A stretch of 64,000 nucleotides of DNA from Sideroxyarcus sp. (GTDB lineage: Bacteria > Pseudomonadota > Gammaproteobacteria > Burkholderiales > Gallionellaceae): contig JAUSBR010000004.1 in NCBI GenBank assembly GCA_030651895.1, forward strand, positions 186,001 through 250,000. The letters are read 5' to 3'. Below the pieces are notes generated by a model. The model did not search any database, had not been told where the DNA came from, and was given only the letters and a program-made list of their open reading frames with translations. Positions 9,679 through 19,416 of this stretch are shown in pieces. The first letter of the stretch is position 1; every line of letters starts with the position of its first letter. Made by a program: the position numbers and the translations under genes.

Positions 9679-9707
9679 AAGTTAATTCAGTAACCCATTG
9701 CTGTCAA
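9679..9707 (-). promoter_or_regulatory. Sigma-70-type promoter candidate for mshI-N
   Basis: On the minus strand the sequence reads TTGACA, 17 bases, TAACTT. The -35 box is a perfect consensus match and is preceded by an A-tract (ATAAAAAAATCCC) that could act as an UP element; the -10 is weak. The 17-nt spacer and the position between the second MshQ-like gene and mshI suggest a separate transcription unit for mshI-J-K-L-M-N. The mshE promoter candidate has the same -10 sequence. Confidence 0.55.
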
Positions 9708-9811
9708 GGGATTTTTTTATACCGAGATGCCCATCCACAGACATCCTGTGTCCATATCCCGACAAGGCGCTCTAAAACAGGCTCACTCTCGGCCAAGTCC
9801 GATTGATTGTC

Positions 9812-9827
9812 TGTCTGATATCAGACA
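9812..9827. repeat. Perfect 16-nt palindrome next to the stop of the MshQ-like gene
   Basis: TGTCTGATATCAGACA is a perfect palindrome that abuts the stop codon of the MshQ-like gene at 9828. It has no loop and no T-tract, so it is a poor intrinsic terminator; it could be an RNA 3'-end stabiliser or a protein-binding site. The rest of the 159-nt gap to mshI holds the promoter candidate at 9679-9707. Confidence 0.5.
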
Positions 9828-12800
9828 TCAATTCTCGCGGCGGTAGATGTAGTTGTTCGGGTTCTTGTATACGCCGAAGGTCGCCGTACCCGCTGTGACA
9901 GGCATATAGGCACAAGGCGCAACACAGCCCGTGATACCCGGCAAGACAGTCGCTGTGCCAGCCACGTTCGGCGCAGAAAGACGGATACTTAACACCCCGT
10001 TGTTCAGCGTGCTTGATGCTGGCGTCAGCGTCGTATTGCTTGTCCCCGTCCCGACAGCATAGTTTGCATTAACGATCAGATCGGTCACGCTATCCGTGAT
10101 GCTGTTCACCCAGCCGTTCGCTGTGAAGTATTGCGCATTCGCCTGCAATCGTAATGGCAGCAACTCCGAGCCATAGGCGTTAGAAACCTTGATGCGACCG
10201 CTCACGATCTTGAGCCCCGGCTCGACCGAACTGCCCGGCAAAGTGGCGATGCGCGAAGACACATTGTCGGCGTCCGAGGCGCGCACATAGATGTCGGTCG
10301 GCACGGTCGGCAACGTGCCGAAGGTGTAGGTCGGCGTCGCCGTGACGGCCACGCCCGCGGCAAAGGTCGCCGCAGTGATTGAACCGCCGCCCACCGCGCC
10401 GCCGCCCGGGTCCTGCGTCACGATACTGCCAAGCGCATCCCACGCGCTCAACGTCACAGCCTTGGCATAGACGCCTCGATAATTCTGGGTCGTGCCCGCC
10501 GGGTTCCTCGCCGTCACCCGCACACTGAACGGCTGGCCGGAATAGACGAAACCGCTCGCCCCCAGCAAGTTGTTCGGACAGGTCAGTCCGCCGCACAGCA
10601 TCGGCACGCCGGCGACAGTCACCAACTCGACGTTGAAATGATCCGGGATGAAGCGGCCGAAATAGCTCGTGGCCGAAGAATTGCCGAACCTGCAGCCGAA
10701 CTTGCCGCCAACGGCCGTGTTGGAGAAGTCATTCGTGCAGTCGGAGACTACGTCGACCGAGGTGAAGCTGTCGTCGTAGACCCCAGTCGCGTTCAGCCTG
10801 AAATAGCCGACCTCGCTGTAACCGAAGGATACGCCCGTGGCGATACCGGTCGCGCCATTGGCCGCGCCAAATGCGCCGGACACGGCTCCCGGCCCCGTCG
10901 CGCCGGCATGAGCGGCGACTTGTGCGCCGTCAATCAGAGGCGTGCCGTCGTAGCCGGCGACAGCGGTTGCGGTCAGGTTGAATGCGGCACCAGCCTTGAT
11001 CGCCGGGGTGTTTGTGGCCGATGTGCCGGTAGCATCGGCATTGGCGTTCGTCGACGTGACGGAGAAGGATTGCGGGCGGACGGCGAAATTGTCCACGCTG
11101 CACCAGGTCATGCCGAGCGGCGGGCAGTTGGTCGTATCACACACGACTCTGATGCGTGCATCGCGGTAAGCGTTGGCGACGGCGATACTGTTCAGGGTCA
11201 GCCTTCCGGCAGTGAAGCTGGTCGCGGCATTGTCGAGCACCTGGGTGTGATCCGGGGTGAAGCAGTTTTGCGCATCCACAGTGCCCGCGGCGGTGCGCGC
11301 GATGAGCGAGACGACGGCTCGTCCGGTGAAGGTCGTGGCGACATTGTCGCTGCCATCGAGCGCGACCACGTCATAAGACGAGTTGACGCCGGCCAGGCGC
11401 GTGAACAGTTTGCCGGTTGCCGCCGAACAATGTGTGGTGGCGTAGTCATGGCAGGCATTGTAGTTGGCAAAACAGGCCGACAAGACCAGGCCAGGGTCTT
11501 CGCCCGCCCCTTCCACGATCTGCCCGTCGGTCACATCGATATCCACTGTACCCGGGGTGCTGTGGGAGAGACCGAACACCGCCTGGTACTCGCCGTTGAA
11601 TAGATAAGTAGCGGTACCATCGTTTGCCGTACCGTTGTTCAGCACACCGTAGCCGTTCACCAGCGTCCAGTCGCCCTGCCCGGTGGAAGTGCTCAAACTG
11701 ATTTGAGTGGTGTTGTTGGGCATGATGATCAAGCCATGTGCGACATCGTGCGCGGTGACGGTCACGTTGTTGGTCTGGCAGGCCTGGCCGCTGCCGGCAT
11801 GGGAGATAGCATAGTGATTCAGGCACGCGCCGGTCAGGTTGTAATCGCGGCTGACCAGCGCCGCGCCGCCCTCGTAGTTGTAGATGCGGAACTCGTCCAG
11901 TGTGGCGTTGCTGCCGCCCGGATTACCCGCCGAATTGATATTGGGACTGATGCCGCTGCGATTGTCGCCGATGTAGAGCGTGCCGATTTGCGGCGAAATC
12001 GTGTTGGCCGTTGTGAAGGCACTGGTCTGGCGCAACACACCATCGACCCAGATGCGCAAGCGATCACTGTTGCCGGCCGCCAGATTGTTGAATGACCATG
12101 ACGCGACGATGTGCGACCAGCCGTTATTGGGAATTACATTGTTTGCTGTGGTGACGGCACGGTTGGTGTTGCCGCTGTCGGTAACGGTGAAGATGAGCGC
12201 GCGGTTGTTGTTGCGCTGCAGATAGAACCAGCGGTTGTTGACCACGCTGGCATCGAACAGCATGCGATTGTTGCTGGAATTGTTGTACCAGAAACTGATG
12301 GTGCCGCTACTGCCCACCGTCGTCGGTACCGCAATGCTGGTGTCGATGGCACTGATCGCGGCCAGTGAGTTGTTGTCGGCAATCTGGCCACCGCGGCAGA
12401 CACGCCCGCCAGCCACATCCTGCGGTCGAGTTGCACCGCCCAGCGCAATCGCGGTGGCATGCCGCGCGTTGCCGCTGGTATCCAGCACCTCGCCCGGCGT
12501 GCCGTTCCAGCCCGGTTGCTCCATGCGGTATTCCGCTACCGGTCGCGCGATGTAGAACTTGAGCGCGGTGCCCGATACCGGAAAACCCACGGCCGGCACG
12601 TCATAATCGTTGCTGCCGATGTTAGCCTGCCAGCCAACCTGGCCGACCGTATGCCCCGGCCCCGGCGTCGAATTCCCGTATTGGTAGATGTATTCACCGT
12701 TCTCCTGCAGGATAACCTGCAGGTTGTAGTTACCGCTGGTTGAAGCAAACGTTGTCCATTCCGGCACGTTGCTCCAAGTCACGACAAAACTGCGATAGGG

Positions 12801-13334
12801 TGCTGTACCGATGGTGGCGTAGCTCACATAGCAGACATTGCGGTCGGTGCAGGCGGTGGTATAGGCACCGCCGATCTCGGATTGCAGCGAAGGATCGAGG
12901 TCGCCGCCGTAGATACGCATGGTGTTGTCAAGGCCGGCGTTTGGGTAGGGGAGCTGGGTTACCGCGCTGCCGTAGCCGCAAGTCGTGTTGTTGTTGAACT
13001 GCAGGCGGCCGTTGCTCATGACGCGCACCTGCGTGAAGTTCTGGCCGCCATACATGAAAGTAAAGCCGATCGGAATGTTGTCCGTCAGGGTGTCGTCTAT
13101 GACGGGCGGAGCAGTGCCGCATCCACCCGTATTCTGGAAGCGGTAGCTGGGAGAATAGATGCCACCCGTGGTCGGTCCCAGTTTGGTGTGGGCGCCGGCG
13201 TTTATCCAGTTGAACGTCGTGGCCGTGTTGGCATAGGTGACGGCGCTGGCATGCTGCCCCCATGCCAGCGCCGCCAGCAGAGTCAGTAGCTGGAGCAACT
13301 GGGAAACCGATGGTGACGGGTAGCGCTCGTTCAT
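9828..13334 (-). CDS. MshQ-like giant secreted protein with LamG-type domain and DUF6701 C-terminus
   Basis: The ORF track start (13565) is too early: the region before residue 78 has no protein character, while the ATG at 13334 opens a clear signal peptide (MNERYPSPSVSQLLQLLTLLAALAWGQHASA). The mature protein (1168 residues in all) begins with a beta-rich domain with nidogen-like FMYGGQNFTQVRVMSNGRL, followed by a concanavalin/LamG-type domain (about 265-495, opening VAEYRMEQPGWNG). The rest, about 500-1168, is the Cys- and Asn/Thr-rich MshQ/DUF6701 region, ending FGVYKNPNNYIYRREN. This C-terminus is nearly identical to that of the upstream neighbour. MshQ proteins are presumed surface or pilus-tip adhesins. 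The 237-nt gap upstream contains no gene I can support and no clear promoter. Confidence 0.85.
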   Translation of the reverse strand: MNERYPSPSVSQLLQLLTLLAALAWGQHASAVTYANTATTFNWINAGAHTKLGPTTGGIYSPSYRFQNTGGCGTAPPVIDDTLTDNIPIGFTFMYGGQNFTQVRVMSNGRLQFNNNTTCGYGSAVTQLPYPNAGLDNTMRIYGGDLDPSLQSEIGGAYTTACTDRNVCYVSYATIGTAPYRSFVVTWSNVPEWTTFASTSGNYNLQVILQENGEYIYQYGNSTPGPGHTVGQVGWQANIGSNDYDVPAVGFPVSGTALKFYIARPVAEYRMEQPGWNGTPGEVLDTSGNARHATAIALGGATRPQDVAGGRVCRGGQIADNNSLAAISAIDTSIAVPTTVGSSGTISFWYNNSSNNRMLFDASVVNNRWFYLQRNNNRALIFTVTDSGNTNRAVTTANNVIPNNGWSHIVASWSFNNLAAGNSDRLRIWVDGVLRQTSAFTTANTISPQIGTLYIGDNRSGISPNINSAGNPGGSNATLDEFRIYNYEGGAALVSRDYNLTGACLNHYAISHAGSGQACQTNNVTVTAHDVAHGLIIMPNNTTQISLSTSTGQGDWTLVNGYGVLNNGTANDGTATYLFNGEYQAVFGLSHSTPGTVDIDVTDGQIVEGAGEDPGLVLSACFANYNACHDYATTHCSAATGKLFTRLAGVNSSYDVVALDGSDNVATTFTGRAVVSLIARTAAGTVDAQNCFTPDHTQVLDNAATSFTAGRLTLNSIAVANAYRDARIRVVCDTTNCPPLGMTWCSVDNFAVRPQSFSVTSTNANADATGTSATNTPAIKAGAAFNLTATAVAGYDGTPLIDGAQVAAHAGATGPGAVSGAFGAANGATGIATGVSFGYSEVGYFRLNATGVYDDSFTSVDVVSDCTNDFSNTAVGGKFGCRFGNSSATSYFGRFIPDHFNVELVTVAGVPMLCGGLTCPNNLLGASGFVYSGQPFSVRVTARNPAGTTQNYRGVYAKAVTLSAWDALGSIVTQDPGGGAVGGGSITAATFAAGVAVTATPTYTFGTLPTVPTDIYVRASDADNVSSRIATLPGSSVEPGLKIVSGRIKVSNAYGSELLPLRLQANAQYFTANGWVNSITDSVTDLIVNANYAVGTGTSNTTLTPASSTLNNGVLSIRLSAPNVAGTATVLPGITGCVAPCAYMPVTAGTATFGVYKNPNNYIYRREN

Positions 13335-13571
13335 CTGTAAATTATGCCGAAATGCTGTTCCATTGGAATGCGGAGGCAGGGCCTTCGTCCTGCGCCGGAT
13401 GACTGATGCTGGGGCTTGCCGACTGCACGTGCTTGTCATTTCGCCTAACCCCGTATAGACATTAATCCGAGCCAGCGTGGTGGGCAAGGTCCAAACGCCC
13501 GGAAGGTCGAATCCGCCCGATGATCGGCCACACACATCCGATCCCTGGCGAACTCTGAAGACCAACCGGCA

Positions 13572-16500
13572 TCAATTCTCGCGGCGATAGATGAAATTGT
13601 TCCTGTTCTTGTACACGCCGAAAGTCACTCGCCCAGGAACTGTTGGATCCACTGCAGCGCCATTACTTCCTGCCAGCAAATAACTCGGCGCACTCAACCC
13701 GATGTCGGCGCTGCCCGTGACGCCGGGAGCTGCCAGGTTAATAACTCTTACCCCCCCGGCAAGCGTTACCGCCCCGGCTCCAACCGCATTGATATTACCG
13801 GGGGGAAGCAGCCCACTGATAATGTCCTTCGTCAGGTCCGTCGCAGTGTTGAATGAAGTGATATTGTCGGTAGTGCTTGTCAACCAGCTATCCCCATCCC
13901 AGAATTGCGCCGTAGCGGTGATTTGAAGCGGCATCAACTCGGAACCGTAGGCATTGGACACCCTGAATCTCCCACTCACCACCAGCACCCCGCCCTCGAT
14001 GGAAGAGGCTGCCCGCAGCGAAGTCACGCTATCCGTATCGGTTGCCCGAACATAGATATCAGTCGGATCGACAGGCGTCGTCGGAAACCGGTAGATCGGC
14101 GTGTTCGTCGTTGTGCCTACCCCCGCAGCGAACGCAGTCGATGGCACAACATTGGAAGAAAGAGTGCCTCCAGCCGGATTCTGGTTTGCTGCTCCAGTTG
14201 CGCCTATCGCATTCCATGCCGTCAGCGTCACCGTCTTGGATAGGCCTGTTGTAGTGTTGTAATTGACAGTCGGATTATTGCCTGCGTTCTTGGCTGTCAC
14301 TGTCAAGCTGAAGGGCTGACCGGAATAGACAAAACCATTGTACTGGCCCGGGCAGGTTTGGTCGACTGGACATCCCATGGGCACACCGGACGCAAGCGTC
14401 ACGACTGTATCGAAATGATCCGGCACGAAACGCCCGAACACAACCGCATTGGCCAGCAACCCGAAATTGCAGCCGAATTTTCCGTTGGCATTCTTGGTGT
14501 TCGCATAGCTATCCAGCACACAGTCGCCCTTGGTGCTGAGACTGTCCACCCCGGTCCATGTTGCCGCCCTAAGCGCGTCGCACTGCGCCGTCGTCAATCC
14601 CGGCGTGGTGCATTCATCAGCCGTGGATACACCGTCATACACACTCCGTCGCGACGTTGTATCGGTTGCAGGGTTGTAGCCCGGCAGCGTGAAGGCGCCC
14701 ACTTCGCTATAGGTAAACGCAGCCCCTGTAGCAGTAGATGCAGGCGTAGCAGATGTCGCGGCAGGGAACGTGCCTGACACGACACCCTTTACCGTAGCCG
14801 GACTTGCCACCTGCACGATATTGTTGTTGATCTTCATGACCCCGTTATATCCGCTCGGATTCCCCGCCACACCGGTTGTTGTCGCCGTCAGCGAAAAATT
14901 GTCACTACCCGCCTTGAAGATCGGAAGCCCGGAGGTGCCTGTATTGGTGGCATTGCTCGAAGTCACCGAAGCGATACTCGCAGGCCGCACCGCAAACGAG
15001 TCGGTTGAACACGCGCTGGTCGTGCCATCACTGATGACCGCCACCAGTTTTTGATAGGCGGAATTGATCGTGAAACTGGGCGACTGCTTCTGGCCCTTAT
15101 CGGTCGCGCCCGAAGCAAAGGTCAGTGTTTGTGTACCCCCGGCGACCGCAACTTTGCTGGTACAGGCGTTGGTGCATGACGCTGTGCAATCCAACGCCGC
15201 ATTAGCCAGACTGTCGCTGTTGTCCACCAGCTTCACTGTAACCGTCTTGCTGCTGCCGACTGCATAGGTCGTGACGATCTGGTTGTTGGACAACGCTGCC
15301 ACGTTGAGCTTGAAGGAAGTGCCGACCAATTTGGTATAGATATGGCCGTTCAGATAGTTCTGCACGGCAAGTGGAGGAGTCCCGTATGCCTCGTCAATGG
15401 CATTGAAACCGTCTGCAGTACCGCCGCTGGGCGGATCCATATACTGCGCACAAACACGCAGACTGCCGATCTCGTGAATATTGGTTGAACCACCCGTAGA
15501 GCCGGTAAAGGAAATCTGCCAGTTGGTGGGAACAGGCGCCTGGGTAAAGCCTTGCGCCGCTGCAGCGGTATAGACGTTGGGGATGTTGATCAGAGATGAA
15601 TAGCTGTTGCCCGTGCCGGTCGTATCGCGGTTGACAGCAACCGAAGTGGAGGTCGGCTCATTACGCGCATCGACGATCACCTGGTAGTAATAGCCCAGAG
15701 ACGGCGTAGTGGAAGTTCTATTGTCAATTCCCGGTGCCAAGGTCGCAGTACCGCCCAGCCAGTTATAGCCGTTCATGCCCGAGCCCGAACCGCGTGCGCC
15801 CACAGAATCGACGATGAACCCGGATCCTCCGATGCGGCCCTCGGTCGGATTCTGGTAATTGCCATATTCATCCAGGGCAACGCCCAACCAGCCGCCCGCG
15901 AAGCCGACCACACCGGTTCGCTGCGCGTAACCGAGGGAACCACCGAAAGCCCCCGGCACGGCCGGCACCGAGTAATCAGACAAGGTCACCGCGATACCGT
16001 CGGCACCGCTGCCGTTATAGGCATACTGTCGAAACTCGACCGAGATGTAATTGCCTGCCGCCGGAAAGATACCCGGCACAGTGGCTGCTTTGGCATTGTT
16101 GCCGGTGTTGTTGGTCAACCTCAGGTAACCAGAATTCACTATGCTGGGCAGTATCCCTGTGGCATCGCTGGTGGAAACGGTCCAGTTCGCGCCAAAAATG
16201 GTGGATGGATTCAGGGTGGCGCGCACGAAGTTGTCGCATTGGCACGTGACAGTCACGCCTGCGGGAATATTTGAAGGCGGATTGCAGACGATGCACGCCG
16301 AGGTCGTGAAAGTGAGATCGGCCCCGTTCGTCGTGCCCTGGCTGTTCGTGGCCCTCGCCCGGTAATAATAGGTCGTGCCACCACAGGTCAGCCCCGAGAT
16401 CGATGCGGACACTGCCGCGTTGCTTGCGTTGGCGGCCAGCGGACTTTGCGCGGCGGTAACGGTGCTGCCATAGGTATTATCCAGCCCGTAATCAAAAACG

Positions 16501-17330
16501 ACCGTAGCGGAGGCACCGTTGCTGCTGACCACGCCGTTCAATGTCGCAGTAGTCGACGCCACAGCCGTGGCTGCGCCTGTCGTGACGCTGGGCGCGGCGA
16601 CATAGGTGATGACAACCTTACCCGCCGCACCGTTACCCCCCGTTCTTGCATTCCCTTCAGCCGAGCCGCCGCCGCCGCCGCCATTACCGGAAACAGGTGC
16701 GAAACCATTCTGTCCATTGGAACCGCCGCCATCGCCACCGATACCACCACCGACCGGTGCGGCAGCTGCCGTCGCGGTCGTCCAGGGTGAGGGGCCGCTG
16801 GTACCGTTGGCTGCCGTGCCTGCCGAGGAACCGCCGGGACCTCCGCGTCCTGTATTGTTATTGCGCCCTTGCCCGCCGTTGCCGCCGGAGAATTTCGTGG
16901 TACCCACACCGGCTGCTGCAGAACCGCCAGCCCCGCCGGCGGGTGGTGTACCGGTGGAAGGAGCCCCGCCCGCGCCACCCTTGGCCATCACCGTCGCGGC
17001 ATTGATGAAATAGGAATCACCACCTATGCCTCCGGTGCCCGCGGCCACGCCGCCACCGCCTGCACCGACCACCACCGTATAGTTGTTGCCGGGAATGACG
17101 ACCAGTCCCGTCACTTTTGAGTACGCGCCGCCACCGCCTCCACCACCGCCGTCCGAATTCTGGTCCTGCCCACCTCCCGCACCGCCACCACCCCACACCT
17201 CGACATCGACGGAGGTCACGCCTGCCGGTACCGTCCATGTGCCGGATGCCGTATAAGTGACCGTCGCCGCCAAGGCCGAACCTGCCAGCGTGGCCAACAT
17301 CACAAATATCATCTTCAAGTTGCTTTTCAT
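13572..17330 (-). CDS. mshQ: MshQ-like giant secreted protein with Gly-rich, FN3-like and lectin-like domains and DUF6701 C-terminus
   Basis: The protein (1252 residues) starts with a signal peptide (MKSNLKMIFVMLATLAGSALA). Next is a Gly-rich domain (about 25-240) introduced by GTWTVPAGVTSVDVEVWGGG, then a fibronectin-III-like module (about 245-345), and an L-type lectin-like beta-sandwich (about 370-620, with LGVALDEYGNY). The remainder is the MshQ/DUF6701 region ending FGVYKNRNNFIYRREN. Position directly after mshP matches mshQ in Vibrio and Shewanella loci. It is probably a pilus-associated adhesin or tip protein. The shared C-terminus and different N-terminus relative to the next gene suggest tandem duplication followed by head-domain exchange. 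A small hairpin (CGGGC/GCCCG, 17348-17362) precedes it. Confidence 0.85.
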   Translation of the reverse strand: MKSNLKMIFVMLATLAGSALAATVTYTASGTWTVPAGVTSVDVEVWGGGGAGGGQDQNSDGGGGGGGGAYSKVTGLVVIPGNNYTVVVGAGGGGVAAGTGGIGGDSYFINAATVMAKGGAGGAPSTGTPPAGGAGGSAAAGVGTTKFSGGNGGQGRNNNTGRGGPGGSSAGTAANGTSGPSPWTTATAAAAPVGGGIGGDGGGSNGQNGFAPVSGNGGGGGGSAEGNARTGGNGAAGKVVITYVAAPSVTTGAATAVASTTATLNGVVSSNGASATVVFDYGLDNTYGSTVTAAQSPLAANASNAAVSASISGLTCGGTTYYYRARATNSQGTTNGADLTFTTSACIVCNPPSNIPAGVTVTCQCDNFVRATLNPSTIFGANWTVSTSDATGILPSIVNSGYLRLTNNTGNNAKAATVPGIFPAAGNYISVEFRQYAYNGSGADGIAVTLSDYSVPAVPGAFGGSLGYAQRTGVVGFAGGWLGVALDEYGNYQNPTEGRIGGSGFIVDSVGARGSGSGMNGYNWLGGTATLAPGIDNRTSTTPSLGYYYQVIVDARNEPTSTSVAVNRDTTGTGNSYSSLINIPNVYTAAAAQGFTQAPVPTNWQISFTGSTGGSTNIHEIGSLRVCAQYMDPPSGGTADGFNAIDEAYGTPPLAVQNYLNGHIYTKLVGTSFKLNVAALSNNQIVTTYAVGSSKTVTVKLVDNSDSLANAALDCTASCTNACTSKVAVAGGTQTLTFASGATDKGQKQSPSFTINSAYQKLVAVISDGTTSACSTDSFAVRPASIASVTSSNATNTGTSGLPIFKAGSDNFSLTATTTGVAGNPSGYNGVMKINNNIVQVASPATVKGVVSGTFPAATSATPASTATGAAFTYSEVGAFTLPGYNPATDTTSRRSVYDGVSTADECTTPGLTTAQCDALRAATWTGVDSLSTKGDCVLDSYANTKNANGKFGCNFGLLANAVVFGRFVPDHFDTVVTLASGVPMGCPVDQTCPGQYNGFVYSGQPFSLTVTAKNAGNNPTVNYNTTTGLSKTVTLTAWNAIGATGAANQNPAGGTLSSNVVPSTAFAAGVGTTTNTPIYRFPTTPVDPTDIYVRATDTDSVTSLRAASSIEGGVLVVSGRFRVSNAYGSELMPLQITATAQFWDGDSWLTSTTDNITSFNTATDLTKDIISGLLPPGNINAVGAGAVTLAGGVRVINLAAPGVTGSADIGLSAPSYLLAGSNGAAVDPTVPGRVTFGVYKNRNNFIYRREN

Positions 17331-17373
17331 TTCCCTACCCCTGCCGGCGGGCTTTTCGCCCGATTCTTCGTTG

Positions 17374-17817
17374 TTATTCTTTCATCTTTGCGCTCAAAAC
17401 CCGCATGACGTAATTCTCCGTCCCCGGCGCTCCCCAAACCGCACTGGCGGTGATGTCGTAGCTCCACACCGTTGTTGGCACATCACCGGAGTTCACGGCA
17501 TCCACCGCCGAGACAGCGGTATAGCCTACAGTCACCGCAAAATCCGACAAGTTCCCGCCCAGCGCGGTTGCCGTGCCGGGAGTGAACACTACCGCCGCCG
17601 GAGAGGACACCCCGGGTGTGGTCATGATGTTATACGCAGCCCACTCGACACCCGCACTGGCAGCCTGGTAGGCGCGCGAACCCATCAAGTCCAGCGACTG
17701 CCCCTGGTTCTGCGTGGTCGAAAAAGACACCATCGCCGCACCCAAGCCTGCCAGCACCACCAGCAGGAAGATGGCGGAGACCAAGCTGAAACCTTGTTGA
17801 GTTCTTTTGAGTTTCAA
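17374..17817 (-). CDS. mshP: MshP-like minor prepilin
   Basis: The 147-residue protein has a short basic leader ending QQG and a hydrophobic stretch FSLVSAIFLLVVLAGLGAAMVSFS (about 10-33), a prepilin-like N-terminus without the usual Glu+5, as in MshP and PilX. The start codon is TTG at 17817, supported by GAGG five bases upstream; the nearby ATG is out of frame. It follows mshO by 7 nt. MshP is thought to belong to the minor pilin complex that primes assembly together with MshD, MshO and MshQ. Confidence 0.86.
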   Translation of the reverse strand: MKLKRTQQGFSLVSAIFLLVVLAGLGAAMVSFSTTQNQGQSLDLMGSRAYQAASAGVEWAAYNIMTTPGVSSPAAVVFTPGTATALGGNLSDFAVTVGYTAVSAVDAVNSGDVPTTVWSYDITASAVWGAPGTENYVMRVLSAKMKE

Positions 17818-17824
17818 AACATCC

Positions 17825-18748
17825 TCACGGTATGTTGTTGATATGCACTTCGTGATACAGGTTCACATTCTCATTGTCGCGCGTTATGGTAAGGCTGGCC
17901 GCCAGCAGGCTGTTGCGCTGGTTGGCGAAGTTGTAGACGAAATTGCAGGCACTCACACGGTCGGCAAGGATGGCGGTACTCGGAGCGGCCAGCGCTGCAG
18001 GGGCAAGTTGCGTTGGATTGAAGCCATATGACCAGAAACGTGTAAGTTGGCATGTACCATCTCCATTGGCATCGACTCCGCAGGCTCCGCCGCCGGGATT
18101 CACGCAAGCATAGGTCACCGCCTCCTGTTCGACCGGCACGACTTCGAAGCGATGGCCGTCCAATTCAGTCGATGAATGGAATCGGGCCGCCCCTGCCATG
18201 ACTACTATCGGCTGTGCACCAACAGCGCCAGTGTAAGCGCGCAATGCACCAGGCTCTGTCACGCCGGCAACAACACAAGTCGTCGCCGTGCAGTAAGGCG
18301 AATTGCCGCTCGACTGGGTGCTGCCGACCACGATGCCATCGCCTGCGGTAAACGTAATCGGTGAGCCAACAATCGCGAAGCAAGTATCAGCCGCACCAAA
18401 ATCAAGTTCATCTCCTGCTGCAATCGCATCACAAGCTATTCCGCCATTGTCATTCACCCGATACCGCCCACCATCCCGTGTCGGCAGGAATTCGACAAAC
18501 TGGTTGATCCCGGCCGGATTGAGCACGCGCACGCTGTTCGGCACCGCCGTGCGCAGGTCACGCCCCATTCTGCGCAATGCGGTATCCGCGATATCGCTCA
18601 TCTCGGCGCGGCGCGCGCTGTCTACATAACCCTGTACCGGCGCGCGAATGAACATCGCCACCATCCCGGCGATGATGCCGGTGATGACGATCACGATGAT
18701 CATCTCGACCAGCGTGAAGCCCCGCTGTGGTTTCATATCCCCGTACAT
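17825..18748 (-). CDS. mshO: MshO-like minor prepilin
   Basis: The ORF in the track extends to 18976, but that part is out-of-frame sequence of mshD. The true start is likely ATG 18748 (MYGDMKPQRGFTLVEM), which overlaps the mshD stop as TGATG, giving 307 residues; the ATG at 18736 is an alternative. The leader ends at G before FTLVEMIIVIVITGIIAGMVAMFI, a type III signal with Glu+5. PilW/GspJ-like large minor pilin with several Cys residues that may form disulfides. Confidence 0.87.
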   Translation of the reverse strand: MYGDMKPQRGFTLVEMIIVIVITGIIAGMVAMFIRAPVQGYVDSARRAEMSDIADTALRRMGRDLRTAVPNSVRVLNPAGINQFVEFLPTRDGGRYRVNDNGGIACDAIAAGDELDFGAADTCFAIVGSPITFTAGDGIVVGSTQSSGNSPYCTATTCVVAGVTEPGALRAYTGAVGAQPIVVMAGAARFHSSTELDGHRFEVVPVEQEAVTYACVNPGGGACGVDANGDGTCQLTRFWSYGFNPTQLAPAALAAPSTAILADRVSACNFVYNFANQRNSLLAASLTITRDNENVNLYHEVHINNIP

Positions 18749-19416
18749 CAATTGCCCGCCCTGTAACCTGTTGCCTGCACCGGACCAACGCCAAACGAAT
18801 CGGCGACAGTGACGGTGATCACCACTCCGCTGCCTGGCGTGATGACAGTCCCACCCAGAGTCGGTATCTGCGCCACCGTCACGCCGGTGATGTTGTAATT
18901 CTCTAATCCGGCAATGACTATGTTGGTGGAAAAATCCTTTACCCCACCCGTGGTGCTGTATCCGTCGTAAGCGCACGCCGTGGTCGCCGCGGTCCGCACC
19001 GCATTCACCCCGAGCGTACCTATGCAGGCGACACCGGACAGATCCTGCAACCTGATCTCTTCCAGCATGGACTCGGCGACCGCCAGAGCCTGTTTGCGAA
19101 TCAGCGGATCAGCACTGCTTCGGGTCACCTGATTCATGACGAGCAACACCCCGGCCATCGCCGCACCGATGATGACGATAAAGATGATCAGCTCGATCAG
19201 GCTGATGCCGCGCTGGCTGCCGACCTTGCCAGGTTGTGCGATATCACCGAGCGGCGTCATCAGGCTCCGCACTTTTTCGCCGCCCTGCTGCGCCAGATGC
19301 GGGTTTTGCTCCCACATCTGGATGAAGAACGCGCGCATCTGCTCGGACTGCTCCAGCCGGGCGAGCATGATGTGCTCGGGAATAGTCTGGCGCTCTCGCG
19401 CCTTTGTCTCAGGCAT
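18748..19416 (-). CDS. mshD: MshD-like minor prepilin with unusual N-terminal extension
   Basis: The C-terminal 155 residues are a PilV/MshD-type minor pilin: QRG|ISLIELIIFIVIIGAAMAGVLLVMN marks the prepilin peptidase site and the hydrophobic helix with Glu+5. In frame upstream lies a charged segment (MPETKARERQTIPEHIM...) of about 60 residues that is unlike any prepilin leader. The ATG at 19416 overlaps the end of the nucleotidyltransferase gene by 8 nt and has GGAG 9 nt upstream. An internal ATG at 19260 (MTPLGDIAQPGKVGSQRG) also has GGAG, 4 nt upstream, and would give a normal 18-residue leader. I report the long form; the short form may be the functional pilin. Confidence 0.8.
   Translation of the reverse strand: MPETKARERQTIPEHIMLARLEQSEQMRAFFIQMWEQNPHLAQQGGEKVRSLMTPLGDIAQPGKVGSQRGISLIELIIFIVIIGAAMAGVLLVMNQVTRSSADPLIRKQALAVAESMLEEIRLQDLSGVACIGTLGVNAVRTAATTACAYDGYSTTGGVKDFSTNIVIAGLENYNITGVTVAQIPTLGGTVITPGSGVVITVTVADSFGVGPVQATGYRAGN

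Noticed and set aside
13335-13565. N-terminal 77 residues of the 1245-aa MshQ-like ORF
   Set aside because: No protein character before the signal peptide that begins at 13334; open frame by chance.
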